From: M3007 sp044224705
GTDB lineage: Bacteria; Bacteroidota; Bacteroidia; Chitinophagales; Saprospiraceae
Assembly: GCA_044224705.1 (NCBI GenBank)
Contig: JBGAJY010000002.1
Location: forward strand, 13,818-77,817
Length of the DNA: 64,000 bases
Reading direction: 5' to 3'
The first letter of the stretch is position 1; every line of letters begins with the position of its first letter. The position numbers were made by a program, and so were the translations under genes. The notes beneath the pieces were generated by a model. That model had not been told where the DNA came from. It saw only the letters and a list, made by a program, of their open reading frames with translations, and did not search any database. This document shows positions 9,482 to 18,825 of this stretch, piece after piece.

Positions 9482-12400
9482 ATGAAACGCAGCCTTTTTC
9501 TTGTCCTCCTGTTCAGCCTGCTCGCTTCTGCCACGGTGTCAGCTCAGTATTTCGGCCGCAACAAACCCCGGTACCAGGACCTCGATTTTAAGGTCGTGCA
9601 AACCGAGCATTTCGAGATTTACGAATACCTCAACAACCCCGAGGTGCTGAAACGCCTCGCCGCCGACGCCGAACTCTGGTATACCATGCACCAGGCCGTG
9701 CTGCGCGACACGTTTACGGATAAAAACCCCATCGTACTGTACAACGACCACGCGGGTTTCCAGCAGACCAACGTCATCCAGGGCGATATCAGCGTGGGCA
9801 CGGGCGGCGTCACCGAAGGCCTGCGCAACCGCGTCGTGTTCCCCATCGCCATGACCAACCAGCAAACCCACCACGTGATGGGCCACGAACTGGTGCACGC
9901 CTTCCAGTACCACATGATCATCAACGGCGACTCCACCAGCCTCCGCAACCTCCAGAACCTGCCCCTCTGGATGGTCGAAGGCCTCGCCGAATACCTGTCC
10001 ATCGGCCGGATCGACTCCCACACGGCCCTCTGGATGCGCGACGCCGTACTGAACGACGACATCCCTTCCCTGCGAAAACTCGACAGCTACAAATACTTCC
10101 CCTACCGCTGGGGGCAGGCGTTCTGGGCCTACATCGCCGGCACCTACGGCGACGAGGCCATCCGTCCGCTGTTCATGAACACGGCCAAATACGGCCTCGA
10201 ACCGGCGATCAAAATCACCTTGTTCACCACGCCCGATTCCCTTTCGGCCGACTGGCGCAATGCCCTCAAATCGCACTACGGACGCTGGGTCACCAAGGGC
10301 CAGAAAGACGCCCTCGTGGGCAAAAAACTGCTTTCCGACGACAACGCCGGCAAACTCAATATTTGCCCGGTGCTCAGCCCCAATGGCAAATACGTGATCT
10401 TTTTGTCGGAAAAAAACCTGTTCACCACCGACCTCTTCCTGGCGGACGCCCGCACAGGTAAAATTCTGAAAAAAGTCGCCAGCGCCGCCAACGACGGCCA
10501 CATCGACCAATTCAACTACATCGAAAGCGCGGGCAGCTGGTCGCCCAACGACCAGCGTTTTGCCTACGACGTGTACGAAAAAGGCCAAAGCGTGCTGGTC
10601 ATCCAGGACATTTTTAAAGGCAAAGCCGTCGATAAAATCAAACTGGACGGCGTGCCGGCGTTTTCCAATCCCGCATGGAGCCCCGACGGCAAAACCATCG
10701 TGGTCAGTGGCCTCGTGGAAGGCCAGACCGATCTCTACGCCCTCGACCTGAAAACCCGCAAGGTGCGCCGGCTCACCAACGACCGCGCCGCTGAAATTCT
10801 GCCGACCTGGAATGCCGACGGCTCCCAGCTGGCTTTCTCCACTGACGCCCTCAGCCTCCAGCGCGGCCGCTCCAACGGCACGTTCACGATGAACCTGGCC
10901 GTGATGGACATGGCCAGCGGGCAGGTGGAACAACTCGATTTTTTCCCCGGCGCCGACAACATGAACCCCCAGTTTGACAAAAACGGCGACCTGCTTTTCC
11001 TCAGCGACCGCGACGGCTTCCGCAACCTGTACCGCTACGAACGCGCCACGAAAAAGGTGTTTCAGATGACCAGTCTGCTCACCGGCATCACCGGCATCAC
11101 GCCGTATTCGCCCGCGCTGACGGTGGCCGAAGACCGCGACCGCATCCTGTACACCTATTACAACCACGGCGAATACAGCATCTACCAGGCCAAATCAGCC
11201 GATTTCAAACCCGTGGAAGTGGACCCGCAAAAGGTCGACATGGTGCCCGCCAGCCTGCCGCCGTTCAACCCCCGTCAACGCGACCTGGTGAACACCGGCC
11301 TGCGTACGATGGACCTTACCGAAAAGGAATATTTGACCAATACCACCACCAAAACCGTCCCGTATAAAGGCAAATTCAACCTCGAATACATTGGCGGCGG
11401 CGCGGGCGTCGGAGTGACCACCGGCAACAGCAGCTTCGGTGCAGCCAGCGGCCTGGCCGGCGGCGTGGACATGCTCTTCGGCGACATTCTGGGCAATAAC
11501 CAGCTCTACGCGGGCCTCGCCCTCAACGGCGAGATCACCGACATAGCCGGTCAGCTATCGTACATCAACAGCAAAAACCGCATCGGCTGGGGCCTGAACG
11601 TGTCGCACATCCCCTACCGCTCAGGAGCCTATTACCAGGATGACAGCTTGTACCCGCACGATATCACCCTCAGCGACGGCAGCCCGTATTTCGGCTGGAA
11701 AGACAGCCTGATCCTGCAACGCCTCTTCCAGGAGCGCATCGGCGGACTGATCTTTTATCCGTTTTCGGTGACCAAAAGGGTCGAGCTAGGCGCCTCTTTC
11801 GAACTCTACCACGAACGGGTCGATTACTACCTCTACTACATCAATCCCTACGGCTACACCGACGGACAGGAACGCAAGCGGCTGCCCTCGGCGCCCGGCC
11901 TCAACCTGGCCAGCATCAACGCGGCTTACGTGGGCGACAACTCGTATTTCGGCGGCACGGCGCCCCTGCAGGGCTGGCGCTACAGGATCGGAGTGGAACA
12001 GTATTTCGGCGCCTACAATTTCTCCGCGCTGCTGCTCGATGGCCGCCGGTATTTTTATGTCAAACCCGTCACTTTCGCCCTGCGCGGCATCGGTTACGGT
12101 CGTTTTGGCGGCAATGCCAACAATACCGACGAGGTGTACCCGCTGTTTGCAGGCAACCCGTTTTTTGTGCGGGGCTACACCAACAGTTTCCTCTACAACA
12201 GCGCTCCCGAACTGGTGGAGCAAATGGCCGGCAGCAAAATCGCCATCGCAAACGCCGAAATCCGCCTGCCTTTCACCGGTCCGCGGCAACTGGCACTGGT
12301 TCCGATCAATTTCCTGTTGACCGACCTGAACTTGTTTTTCGATGCGGGATTGGGCTTTTTTGAATTCAGCGACCTGAAATCGACGGGAGAAAGCCCCTTC

Positions 12401-12556
12401 TTCGTGCAGCACAAACCCCTCCTGTCGACGGGTGTTTCCCTGCGGGTCAACCTGTTCGGGGCCCTGGTTCTGGAGCCTTACTGGGCTTATCCGATTTCGG
12501 CGCCGAAGGATGTGCGGCAGGGGGTGTGGGGGCTGAATATTTTGCCGGGGTGGTGA
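9482..12556 (+). CDS. Peptidase-MA-like / TolB-type propeller / outer-membrane barrel fusion
   Basis: 1024 residues with a signal peptide ending VSAQ (about 21). An N-terminal gluzincin-like domain carries HELVHAFQ (His135, Glu136, His139), then EGLAEYL with Glu166 and Glu170 as candidate third ligand. The middle (about 280-560) has PD40/TolB-like beta-propeller repeats such as SWSPNDQRFAYD, AWSPDGKTIVVSG and TWNADGSQLAFS. The last 400 residues are amphipathic strands rich in aromatics, consistent with a BamA/surface-antigen-like outer-membrane barrel, ending in W. The architecture recurs in Bacteroidota but its role is not established to my knowledge. It stands alone, divergent from the UbiA-like gene and convergent with glgB. 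Confidence 0.75.
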   Translation: MKRSLFLVLLFSLLASATVSAQYFGRNKPRYQDLDFKVVQTEHFEIYEYLNNPEVLKRLAADAELWYTMHQAVLRDTFTDKNPIVLYNDHAGFQQTNVIQGDISVGTGGVTEGLRNRVVFPIAMTNQQTHHVMGHELVHAFQYHMIINGDSTSLRNLQNLPLWMVEGLAEYLSIGRIDSHTALWMRDAVLNDDIPSLRKLDSYKYFPYRWGQAFWAYIAGTYGDEAIRPLFMNTAKYGLEPAIKITLFTTPDSLSADWRNALKSHYGRWVTKGQKDALVGKKLLSDDNAGKLNICPVLSPNGKYVIFLSEKNLFTTDLFLADARTGKILKKVASAANDGHIDQFNYIESAGSWSPNDQRFAYDVYEKGQSVLVIQDIFKGKAVDKIKLDGVPAFSNPAWSPDGKTIVVSGLVEGQTDLYALDLKTRKVRRLTNDRAAEILPTWNADGSQLAFSTDALSLQRGRSNGTFTMNLAVMDMASGQVEQLDFFPGADNMNPQFDKNGDLLFLSDRDGFRNLYRYERATKKVFQMTSLLTGITGITPYSPALTVAEDRDRILYTYYNHGEYSIYQAKSADFKPVEVDPQKVDMVPASLPPFNPRQRDLVNTGLRTMDLTEKEYLTNTTTKTVPYKGKFNLEYIGGGAGVGVTTGNSSFGAASGLAGGVDMLFGDILGNNQLYAGLALNGEITDIAGQLSYINSKNRIGWGLNVSHIPYRSGAYYQDDSLYPHDITLSDGSPYFGWKDSLILQRLFQERIGGLIFYPFSVTKRVELGASFELYHERVDYYLYYINPYGYTDGQERKRLPSAPGLNLASINAAYVGDNSYFGGTAPLQGWRYRIGVEQYFGAYNFSALLLDGRRYFYVKPVTFALRGIGYGRFGGNANNTDEVYPLFAGNPFFVRGYTNSFLYNSAPELVEQMAGSKIAIANAEIRLPFTGPRQLALVPINFLLTDLNLFFDAGLGFFEFSDLKSTGESPFFVQHKPLLSTGVSLRVNLFGALVLEPYWAYPISAPKDVRQGVWGLNILPGW

Positions 12557-12560
12557 GTGC

Positions 12561-12590
12561 TGGTAGCCCGGAATAAATTCCGGGCTACCA
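12561..12590. terminator. Perfect 14-bp inverted repeat between convergent genes
   Basis: TGGTAGCCCGGAAT (12561-12574) is repeated inverted at 12577-12590. It sits between the ends of the barrel fusion (12556) and glgB (12602) and can fold on both strands. It lacks a clear U-tract in the plus direction, so a bidirectional terminator role is inferred from position. Confidence 0.7.
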
Positions 12591-12601
12591 GACCGCAACC
12601 G

Positions 12602-14542
12602 CTACTTTTTTTTCGGCTTTTTCACGGTCTTTGGCACATCCACCCCTTCAAAAATCTGCACCGCCAGTGGCGCCAGTCGAATAGAAATCGACTGAGGATG
12701 CCCGTGCGAAGGCTTTTTAGCCGCTTTCAAATCGCCATTCACCACACCGCTGCCGCTGAATTTCGGATCGTCGCTGTTGAGCACCTCGCGCCAGGTGCCG
12801 GCATAGGGCACGCCCAGGGTGTAGTCGGGTAAAACGTTGGCGTTGAAATGACAAACGACGAGCAGCACGGGGTCTTCCGGGCGGCCTTTGCGGAGAAATG
12901 CCACCACGCAGTTTTCAGTATCATCGCCGCCGATCCAGGCAAAGCCTTCGGTGGAAAACGACAACTGCCAGAGCGCCGGACGGCTGGTGTATAACTCATT
13001 GAGGGCCCTGATCCAGTTTTGGCAATTTTTATGGTAGTCGAATTGCAGGAGTTCCCACACGAGGCCACGGTCGTGGCTCCATTCGGTCGTTTGTCCGAAT
13101 TCTCCGCCCATGAAGAGCAGATGGGTGCCCGGGTGCATCCACTGGAAGCCGTACAGGGCGCGCAGGTTGGCAAATTTTTGCCACTCGTCGCCGGGCATTT
13201 TGTACAACATGGAAGCCTTCATGTGCACGACTTCGTCGTGGCTCAGCGGCAACATAAAACGCTCCGACCAGGCGTAGACGAAGGAAAAAGTGATGTCGTT
13301 CTGGTGCCAGCGGCGAAACACCGGCGGGCGTTTGAAATAATTGAGCGAGTCGTGCATCCAGCCCATCATCCATTTTTGGCCGAAACCGAGTCCGCCTTCG
13401 AAAGTGGGTTTGGTGACGCCCGGAAAGGCCGTGCTTTCCTCGGCAATGGTCTCCACTCCCGGAAAATTGTGGTACACCGCGTCGTTGAAATCGCGGAGGA
13501 AAGAGATAGCCTCCAGATTTTCAGGGCCGCCGTAGATGTTCGGGATCCATTCGCCTTCTTTCCGCGAGTAGTCGTGCATCAGCATCGAAGCGACGGCATC
13601 CACCCGGTATCCGTCGGCGTGGTATTGGTCGAGCCAAAATAAAGCGTTGGAAATCAGGAAGGAGCGCACTTCGTTGCGGCCATAGTCGAACACGTAGCTG
13701 TTCCAGTCGGGGTGGTACCCGCGGCGCATGTCGGCGTACTCGTAGAGGTGCGTTCCGTCGAAAAGATACAATCCGTGGATGTCGCCGGGGAAGTGGGAAG
13801 GCACCCAGTCGAGCAGCACGCCAATGCCTGCCTGGTGGAAGGCGTCGATCAGGAACATGAGGTCTTCGGGGTCACCGAAGCGGCTCGTCGGGGCGAAATA
13901 ACCGACCACTTGATAGCCCCAGCTGGGGAAAAAGGGGTGCTCCATCACCGGCATCAGCTCGGCGTGGGTGAAGCCCATATCCTTGACGTATTGCACGAGT
14001 TCGGTGGCCAGTTCGCGGTAGTTGAGCGAGCGGTTGCCGTCCTCGGCGATCTTTTTCCAGGAGCCCAGGTGCACCTCGTAGACCGACCAGGGCTGCGGTT
14101 TTCCGGCGCGTTGGCGGCGCGCGGCGAGCCATTTTTCATCCTTCCAGGCGTAGTCGGCTTGCCATTCCATGGAGGCCGTGTGCGGCGGTTTTTCCCAACG
14201 CCGGGCAAAGGGGTCGCCCTTGTCGAGTTTCATGCCGTTGTTGGATACGATGTGGTATTTATACACCGTGCCGTGGCCGAGGTCGGGGATAAAGCCCTCC
14301 CAAATGCCGCTTTGGTCCCAGCGGGGCAGCAGCACATGGCTTTTTTTGTTCCAGCCGTTGAAATCGCCCGTGACGGCCACGCTTTTGGCATGCGGCGCCC
14401 ACACGGAAAAACAGACGCCTTTGCGACCGTCGTGTTCGACGATGTGGCTGCCCATTTTTTCGTACAAACGGAAATGCTTGCCGCTTTGCAGCAGGGAAAT
14501 ATCAAAATCGGTGAGTTTGGAATAAGGGAGGACGTTCGACAT
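12602..14542 (-). CDS. glgB: 1,4-alpha-glucan branching enzyme (GH13)
   Basis: 646 residues, normal for the family. An N-terminal CBM48-like domain (GVCFSVWAPHAKSVAVTGDFNGW, here shortened as GVCFSVWAPHAKSVAVTG) precedes the GH13 barrel. Catalytic signatures: Asp315 in GYRVDAVASM, Glu368/369 in AEESTAFPGV, and Asp436 in SHDEVVH. It makes alpha-1,6 branches in glycogen by transferring glucan chains in the cytoplasm. The C-terminus ends in a Lys-rich tail (KTVKKPKKK). ATG start at 14542. No other glycogen gene is adjacent, so the pathway is not clustered here. Identification is firm. Confidence 0.96.
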   Translation of the reverse strand: MSNVLPYSKLTDFDISLLQSGKHFRLYEKMGSHIVEHDGRKGVCFSVWAPHAKSVAVTGDFNGWNKKSHVLLPRWDQSGIWEGFIPDLGHGTVYKYHIVSNNGMKLDKGDPFARRWEKPPHTASMEWQADYAWKDEKWLAARRQRAGKPQPWSVYEVHLGSWKKIAEDGNRSLNYRELATELVQYVKDMGFTHAELMPVMEHPFFPSWGYQVVGYFAPTSRFGDPEDLMFLIDAFHQAGIGVLLDWVPSHFPGDIHGLYLFDGTHLYEYADMRRGYHPDWNSYVFDYGRNEVRSFLISNALFWLDQYHADGYRVDAVASMLMHDYSRKEGEWIPNIYGGPENLEAISFLRDFNDAVYHNFPGVETIAEESTAFPGVTKPTFEGGLGFGQKWMMGWMHDSLNYFKRPPVFRRWHQNDITFSFVYAWSERFMLPLSHDEVVHMKASMLYKMPGDEWQKFANLRALYGFQWMHPGTHLLFMGGEFGQTTEWSHDRGLVWELLQFDYHKNCQNWIRALNELYTSRPALWQLSFSTEGFAWIGGDDTENCVVAFLRKGRPEDPVLLVVCHFNANVLPDYTLGVPYAGTWREVLNSDDPKFSGSGVVNGDLKAAKKPSHGHPQSISIRLAPLAVQIFEGVDVPKTVKKPKKK

Positions 14543-14636
14543 GGGTGCGCAACAGCCGTTGAGGATTGGCCGCAGGCAAGTTTAGGGAGACTTGACGGGG
14601 AATGTGCATTTTTCCTTTAAAAATTCCCTTTGTCCA

Positions 14637-14666
14637 GAAAACCCAGTGCTTTGGCCCTGGGTTTTC
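14637..14666 (-). terminator. Hairpin after the LytTR regulator gene
   Basis: GAAAACCCAG (14637-14646) and CTGGGTTTTC (14657-14666) form a perfect 10-bp stem with a 10-nt loop, about 20 nt beyond the regulator stop. On the minus strand the downstream arm ends in a short T-rich run, suiting a terminator before glgB. Confidence 0.75.
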
Positions 14667-14684
14667 GAAGCCGACGGTGTCGGT

Positions 14685-15416
14685 TCACTTCCGCTGCACC
14701 AGATTCGTTTTGACATACCGGCTGATAAAATCCTCGCGGTAGGTATCGCCCAGCGGGATCTCCTCCAAAAGATCGCCGCGCAACTGGATGCTGTCCTGGT
14801 CGATGGCCTGGATAAAATTGATGTTGACGATGTGCGACTTGCTCACCCGGGCGAAAATGGACGGCGGCAATTGCTCGTGTATCGTCTTGATATTCATCGC
14901 CGTAATGATCTTTTCACGGCCCGCGTAGAGCAGCACGTAGTCTTTCATGCCTTTGATAAAGGCGATGTCCTTGAAAAAGACCTTGATGTATTTGCGGTCG
15001 GATTTGATGTAAATGTAATCCTGCGCGATTTCGACGGCGGTGGCCTGGCCCGCGAGTTGCAACAGTTCGTGCAATTCTTTGGCCTTGTTGACGGCTTTAA
15101 TGAACCGGTCGAGCCGGATGGGTTTGACGAGATAATCCACCGCGTCGAGTTCGTAGCTTTCGAGGGCGTATTGCGGGTAGGCCGTGGTGAGGATCACGAG
15201 CGGACGTTTTTTCAGGCTGCGCAAAAAATCAAGCCCGCTCACGCCCGGCATTTCAATATCGAGGAACATCAGGTCCACCTCGTTGGCACTCAGGAAGTTG
15301 TTGGCTTCCAGCGCCTGGTTGAATTCTCCGACAATTTCGAGAAAATGGACGTCCTGCGCATTGAGGCGGATACCCTCGCGGGCCAGCGGTTCGTCGTCAA
15401 TGATGATGCATTTCAT
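14685..15416 (-). CDS. LytTR-family response regulator
   Basis: 243 residues. A receiver domain (1-120) has the acidic pair Asp7/Asp8, phospho-acceptor Asp53 in LMFLDIEMPG, and Lys98 in YLVKPI. A LytTR DNA-binding domain occupies about 135-240 (YIYIKSDRKYIKVFFKDI, then IFARVSKSHIVNINFI). Phosphorylation by the adjacent LytS-like kinase is expected, with LytTR binding to imperfect direct repeats; target genes are unknown. It follows the kinase gene on the same strand, but a 113-bp palindromic repeat separates them. ATG start at 15416. Confidence 0.93.
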   Translation of the reverse strand: MKCIIIDDEPLAREGIRLNAQDVHFLEIVGEFNQALEANNFLSANEVDLMFLDIEMPGVSGLDFLRSLKKRPLVILTTAYPQYALESYELDAVDYLVKPIRLDRFIKAVNKAKELHELLQLAGQATAVEIAQDYIYIKSDRKYIKVFFKDIAFIKGMKDYVLLYAGREKIITAMNIKTIHEQLPPSIFARVSKSHIVNINFIQAIDQDSIQLRGDLLEEIPLGDTYREDFISRYVKTNLVQRK

Positions 15417-15427
15417 AGTGGAGGATG

Positions 15428-15540
15428 GGTTGATAAGGTTGATAAGGTTGATGAGGGTTTATAAAGTTTATAAAAAGGTGGAGAGCATCCTCTCTCCTTT
15501 TATAAACCCTTATAAACTTTATAAACCCTTCTCAACCTTT
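15428..15540. repeat. Palindromic iterated repeat with GAGAGCATCC core, kinase/regulator gap
   Basis: The left arm (15428-15478) has units such as GGTTGATAA and GGTTTATAA; the right arm (15496-15540) has the complementary units CTTATAAAC and CCTTCTCAACC. The core (15466-15508) contains GAGAGCATCCTCTC. The same core lies inverted at 26169-26212. The arms can fold into one long imperfect hairpin in the kinase-regulator transcript and could attenuate or stabilise it. Confidence 0.85.
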
Positions 15541-15544
15541 CTAT

Positions 15545-16585
15545 TCAGTTCGGATTCAGGCTCAGGCGCACTTTATACGCCCGCTCCTGATCGTGGATGT
15601 CGAGGTGATAGCGGCCGGCATACAGGAGGTCGAGCCGTCGGCCGATATTGGTCAGACCGATGCCGCCCTGGCCGTTGAGTTGCACCGGGGCCTCCGGTTT
15701 GCCATTTTCTACTTCGAACACCACTTCGTCGGGTTTGATGTCGAAAAACACGCGGATGTGGTTTTCATTGTCAAGACTGAGGCCGTGTTTGAGCGCATTT
15801 TCCACAAAAGGGATGAACAGGAAAGGCGCAACCTTGATGCCGTTGGGCGAGCCTTGCACCTGAAAATCAACGGAAGACTTGTTTTTCCGCATTTTATCGA
15901 TCTGCAGGTAATTGTGCAGGTATTCGATTTCATCACCGAGGTTAACGCTTTCCTGGGCGCAGTCGTACAACTGGTAGCGCAGCAGGTCGCTCAGGTGCAG
16001 GATGCTTTCCGACACTTCGGCGGGGTTTTTACGGCTGCTGACGTAGATGCTGTTCAGGGCATTGAACAAAAAATGCGGGTTGATCTGGTTTTTCAAATAA
16101 GCCAGTTCGGTTTTGAGGCCGGTGGTTTCCAGTTCTTTCAGTCGGGCCTGGTTGCGCAAAAATCGTTTGATAATATTGAACCCGACGGCCGTCATCAGTA
16201 GGTTGAAGGTGAGCACTGCGCTGTCGACCACCTGTAGAATATTCGGCGTCCAGGAGGCGCCGTCCTTCAGGGCATGGGTCAGCATCACGGAGCCGAGTAA
16301 GGCATTGGCGAGGACCAGAAAAGCCGTGCTCAGCGCATATTGCCAGTAGCGGCGACGCAGGAAAAACCGGGGGATGAGGAAATACAGGTTGAAATATACG
16401 AGCGCCGTGTCGACGACCAGCACGGTGACGTACACGACGAACAGTTTCGGAGGCATGTGGGCGCCTGTAATGCCGCTCAGGGCCAGCAGGTGCGGCAAAT
16501 ACATCGTGAGCCAGAACAGCACGTGCTGAACCCAGCGGTAACGCTGCATCAGAATGTACTCCAGCAAACGGTTGCTCAATTGCAT
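15545..16585 (-). CDS. LytS/YehU-type sensor histidine kinase
   Basis: 346 residues from the ATG at 16585; a TTG at 16606 would add seven residues but is less likely. Four predicted membrane helices lie in the first 135 residues. A His_kinase domain follows, with phospho-acceptor His171 in QINPHFLFNALN, and a HATPase module with GGIGLTNIGRRLDLLY near the C-terminus. There is no extracellular sensor domain, so the membrane part itself probably senses. It should phosphorylate the LytTR regulator encoded just downstream. Divergent from the Crp-family gene. Confidence 0.92.
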   Translation of the reverse strand: MQLSNRLLEYILMQRYRWVQHVLFWLTMYLPHLLALSGITGAHMPPKLFVVYVTVLVVDTALVYFNLYFLIPRFFLRRRYWQYALSTAFLVLANALLGSVMLTHALKDGASWTPNILQVVDSAVLTFNLLMTAVGFNIIKRFLRNQARLKELETTGLKTELAYLKNQINPHFLFNALNSIYVSSRKNPAEVSESILHLSDLLRYQLYDCAQESVNLGDEIEYLHNYLQIDKMRKNKSSVDFQVQGSPNGIKVAPFLFIPFVENALKHGLSLDNENHIRVFFDIKPDEVVFEVENGKPEAPVQLNGQGGIGLTNIGRRLDLLYAGRYHLDIHDQERAYKVRLSLNPN

Positions 16586-16767
16586 AGGGCAGGAAATTTT
16601 CGGCAAAAAAGCGCCGGTTTTGTCTCCTGTAAATGTATCACCGGGAAATCATTTCTTTGCGGTGTTCCGACCAAGGGCCGCACCCGCCGGGAAAAAGACC
16701 GGGATGGCACGATTTTCGCCGATCGGATGTAGTCGGATTTTTTAATCTCCAATTTGATGCCAGACTG

Positions 16768-17448
16768 ATGAACGTTCCTTCCATGTTGCGGTTTTTCCCG
16801 CAATTCCCGCTATTGTCCTCCCTGCGCGAAAACGAGCGCGCCCAATTGGAATCCGTTGCCCAATGGCGCTCCGTGCGTAAAAACAGCATGATTTACCTGG
16901 CTGACGAACCCGCTGACCATCTTTTCTTCCTGGTCAAGGGCGCGGTCAAACTCGGGGTATTCCTGCCCGATTGCCGGCCTATGGTGCGCAGCATCGAATT
17001 GCCCGGCACTATGTTTGGCGAATCGGGGCTCGTGGGAATGTCCCGGCGCAGCGAATACGCCCGTTCACTCAACCAATCAGTGGATTTTTTCGCGGTTCGG
17101 GTAGCTGATTTTCAGGCGCTCATGCGCGACAATTTTGCCCTCACGACCGCGGTGCTGCATTTCTTCGGCGAGCGATTGCGCCGCGCCGAACGGCAGCGCG
17201 AGGCCATGGTCAACAAGGATGTCTGGGGCCGCATTGTCGATTTTATTAAGGAAAACGCCGCGCTGCGCCATCCGCAGGCCGGACTGGAGCGACTCTCCCT
17301 ACATGGACTTACCCAGGCCGACATTGCCAGCCTTGTCGGGGCCAGCCGCCAGACGGTGACAGCCGTACTGAACGAACTGCGCAAAATGAACCTGATCCAG
17401 TTCAGCCGCAATGATATTTCGATCCGGGATCGGGACAACTTGAATTGA
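16768..17448 (+). CDS. Crp/Fnr-family transcriptional regulator
   Basis: 226 residues from the ATG at 16768; upstream codons in the same frame look non-coding (arginine/proline-rich). An N-terminal cyclic-nucleotide-binding-like beta roll (about 10-125, FFLVKGAVKLGVF and GTMFGESGLVGM) leads to a dimer helix and a winged-helix domain with HTH LTQADIASLVGASRQTVTAV (about 180-200). No Fnr-type Cys cluster is seen. The effector is unknown. It diverges from the LytS-type kinase and converges on the OmpA-like gene. Confidence 0.92.
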   Translation: MNVPSMLRFFPQFPLLSSLRENERAQLESVAQWRSVRKNSMIYLADEPADHLFFLVKGAVKLGVFLPDCRPMVRSIELPGTMFGESGLVGMSRRSEYARSLNQSVDFFAVRVADFQALMRDNFALTTAVLHFFGERLRRAERQREAMVNKDVWGRIVDFIKENAALRHPQAGLERLSLHGLTQADIASLVGASRQTVTAVLNELRKMNLIQFSRNDISIRDRDNLN

Positions 17449-17469
17449 GACCCGACCGGTTCGAAGGGA

Positions 17470-18645
17470 TCACCCGTTGATGCTCAATATTTTCACCTCC
17501 ACACGTTGGTTTTTCATACGCCCCTCTTCGGTGTAATTCGTTTCGATGGGATATTTTTTCCCATAGCCCTTGAATTGTACCCGTTCCGAGGCGATGCCTT
17601 TGGACACCAGCCATTCGGCCACTGCTTTGGCGCGGTTGGTCGACAGGGTAGTGGCAAAATCGTCGGAGGGCCGGCTGTTGGTGTGGCCGCCTATTTCGAC
17701 GGAGACGTCGGGGTTGTTGGCCAGAAAGTTGTACACTTCTTCCAGTGCAGGCAGGCTTCGCTCGGTGATAGCGTACTTGTCGGCATCGAAGTAGATGTTG
17801 TTGAGGCGGATGATGGATCCCTTTTTCAGGTTTTTCCGCTCCATTTTGGTCGTGACGGTCGGCGGCGGGGCCGGTTTTTTGGCTGGAGGATTAGTGCTCG
17901 GCTTGGTGGTCACCGGTTGCTTCACGGGCGCCGGAGTGGTTTGGCGGGGCACTGTTTTCGGCGTCGCCGTGGGCAGGGCCGCCACGGCGGGTTTCTGCGC
18001 GCAGGGCACCTCGCGGATCGCGGAAGCGTTGTCGATCAGGATGTTACCGTTGTAGGGAAACAGCGTGGGCGTTTTGAAATAGGCCTCGATAAAGAGGAAA
18101 GACAGCCCTTCCGTTTTCGGCGAAAGGCGCATGGTAGTGCTCAGCCAGCGGTTGTTGGTGATGAGGGCGGATTCATAAAGCAGTTCGCGTTTGTCGCAGT
18201 AGCCCTGGCCGCCCCAGATGCGCAATTTGGCCGGGGTGACGTAGTTCACCTGTTCGCCGGTGGTACGGCTGAAACTGAGGTACAATTCGGCACGGCACAC
18301 GTCGAGCGTGAATTCGTAGCATTTGTTGGCTTCGAGCGGCCGGCTGAGGCGCTGACCGATGCCCTCCCAGGTGTCGTTGTCGCGCACCACAAGGCCCACG
18401 TATGTTTCGCCGTGGCTGGGCGCTTTGGATACCTGGAAAGTACCCGGCTGGATATCGGGCGGGGTTTCGTTGGCGTCACCGCAATTGTACCAGCCCGTGG
18501 GGGCTTCGCAGCATTTAGGGAGGTCTTCAAACGAGGGATTCACGAGTTTGATGACGACGCTTTCCTGCGCCAGCGTGATTCCACCGAGAGGCAGACACAG
18601 CAAGCCGATGACAGCGCATCTGATTAAGTTTTTCTCAAAAAACAT
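17470..18645 (-). CDS. OmpA-family protein with N-terminal carbohydrate-binding-like domain
   Basis: 391 residues. Signal peptide about 1-26 (ends TLAQ). Residues 30-215 form a jelly-roll-like domain starting VNPSFEDLP, a pattern common in secreted Bacteroidota proteins. A Pro/Thr-rich linker (about 220-270) leads to an OmpA peptidoglycan-binding domain (about 280-391) with VEIGGHTNSRPSDDFATTL followed by NRAKAVAEWL and GYGKKYPIETN. It probably tethers the envelope to peptidoglycan while presenting the N-terminal domain. ATG start at 18645. The long gap upstream holds a repeat element at its far end. Confidence 0.9.
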   Translation of the reverse strand: MFFEKNLIRCAVIGLLCLPLGGITLAQESVVIKLVNPSFEDLPKCCEAPTGWYNCGDANETPPDIQPGTFQVSKAPSHGETYVGLVVRDNDTWEGIGQRLSRPLEANKCYEFTLDVCRAELYLSFSRTTGEQVNYVTPAKLRIWGGQGYCDKRELLYESALITNNRWLSTTMRLSPKTEGLSFLFIEAYFKTPTLFPYNGNILIDNASAIREVPCAQKPAVAALPTATPKTVPRQTTPAPVKQPVTTKPSTNPPAKKPAPPPTVTTKMERKNLKKGSIIRLNNIYFDADKYAITERSLPALEEVYNFLANNPDVSVEIGGHTNSRPSDDFATTLSTNRAKAVAEWLVSKGIASERVQFKGYGKKYPIETNYTEEGRMKNQRVEVKILSING

Positions 18646-18825
18646 ATTAGTGTTCGATGTTTTGAAAAGTCGAGTTGGCTCTATGAAAAGGAAAAATCAT
18701 GCCGAAATTTCCCCGCCGCCCGGCTTTAAGATGGACTTAACCCTTTTGGGGTCAGTCAAATTTCCCCTCTAAACGCTGGTTCCCCCTTTTTTCATGTCTA
18801 CTTTTCGATGAATAACGGGTTTGGA

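Noticed and set aside
9539..11167. 542-codon open frame antisense to the protease/propeller gene
   Set aside because: Low-complexity Val/Gly/Phe-rich translation, no family resemblance, fully covered by a well-supported gene on the other strand.
12557..12832. Plus-strand open frame at the glgB 3' end
   Set aside because: It begins in the terminator palindrome and runs antisense to a certain gene; no protein similarity.
15428..15540. Short CRISPR-like or origin iterons
   Set aside because: The units are 9-10 bp and arranged as opposing arms of a palindrome; no spacers, DnaA boxes or replication gene nearby.
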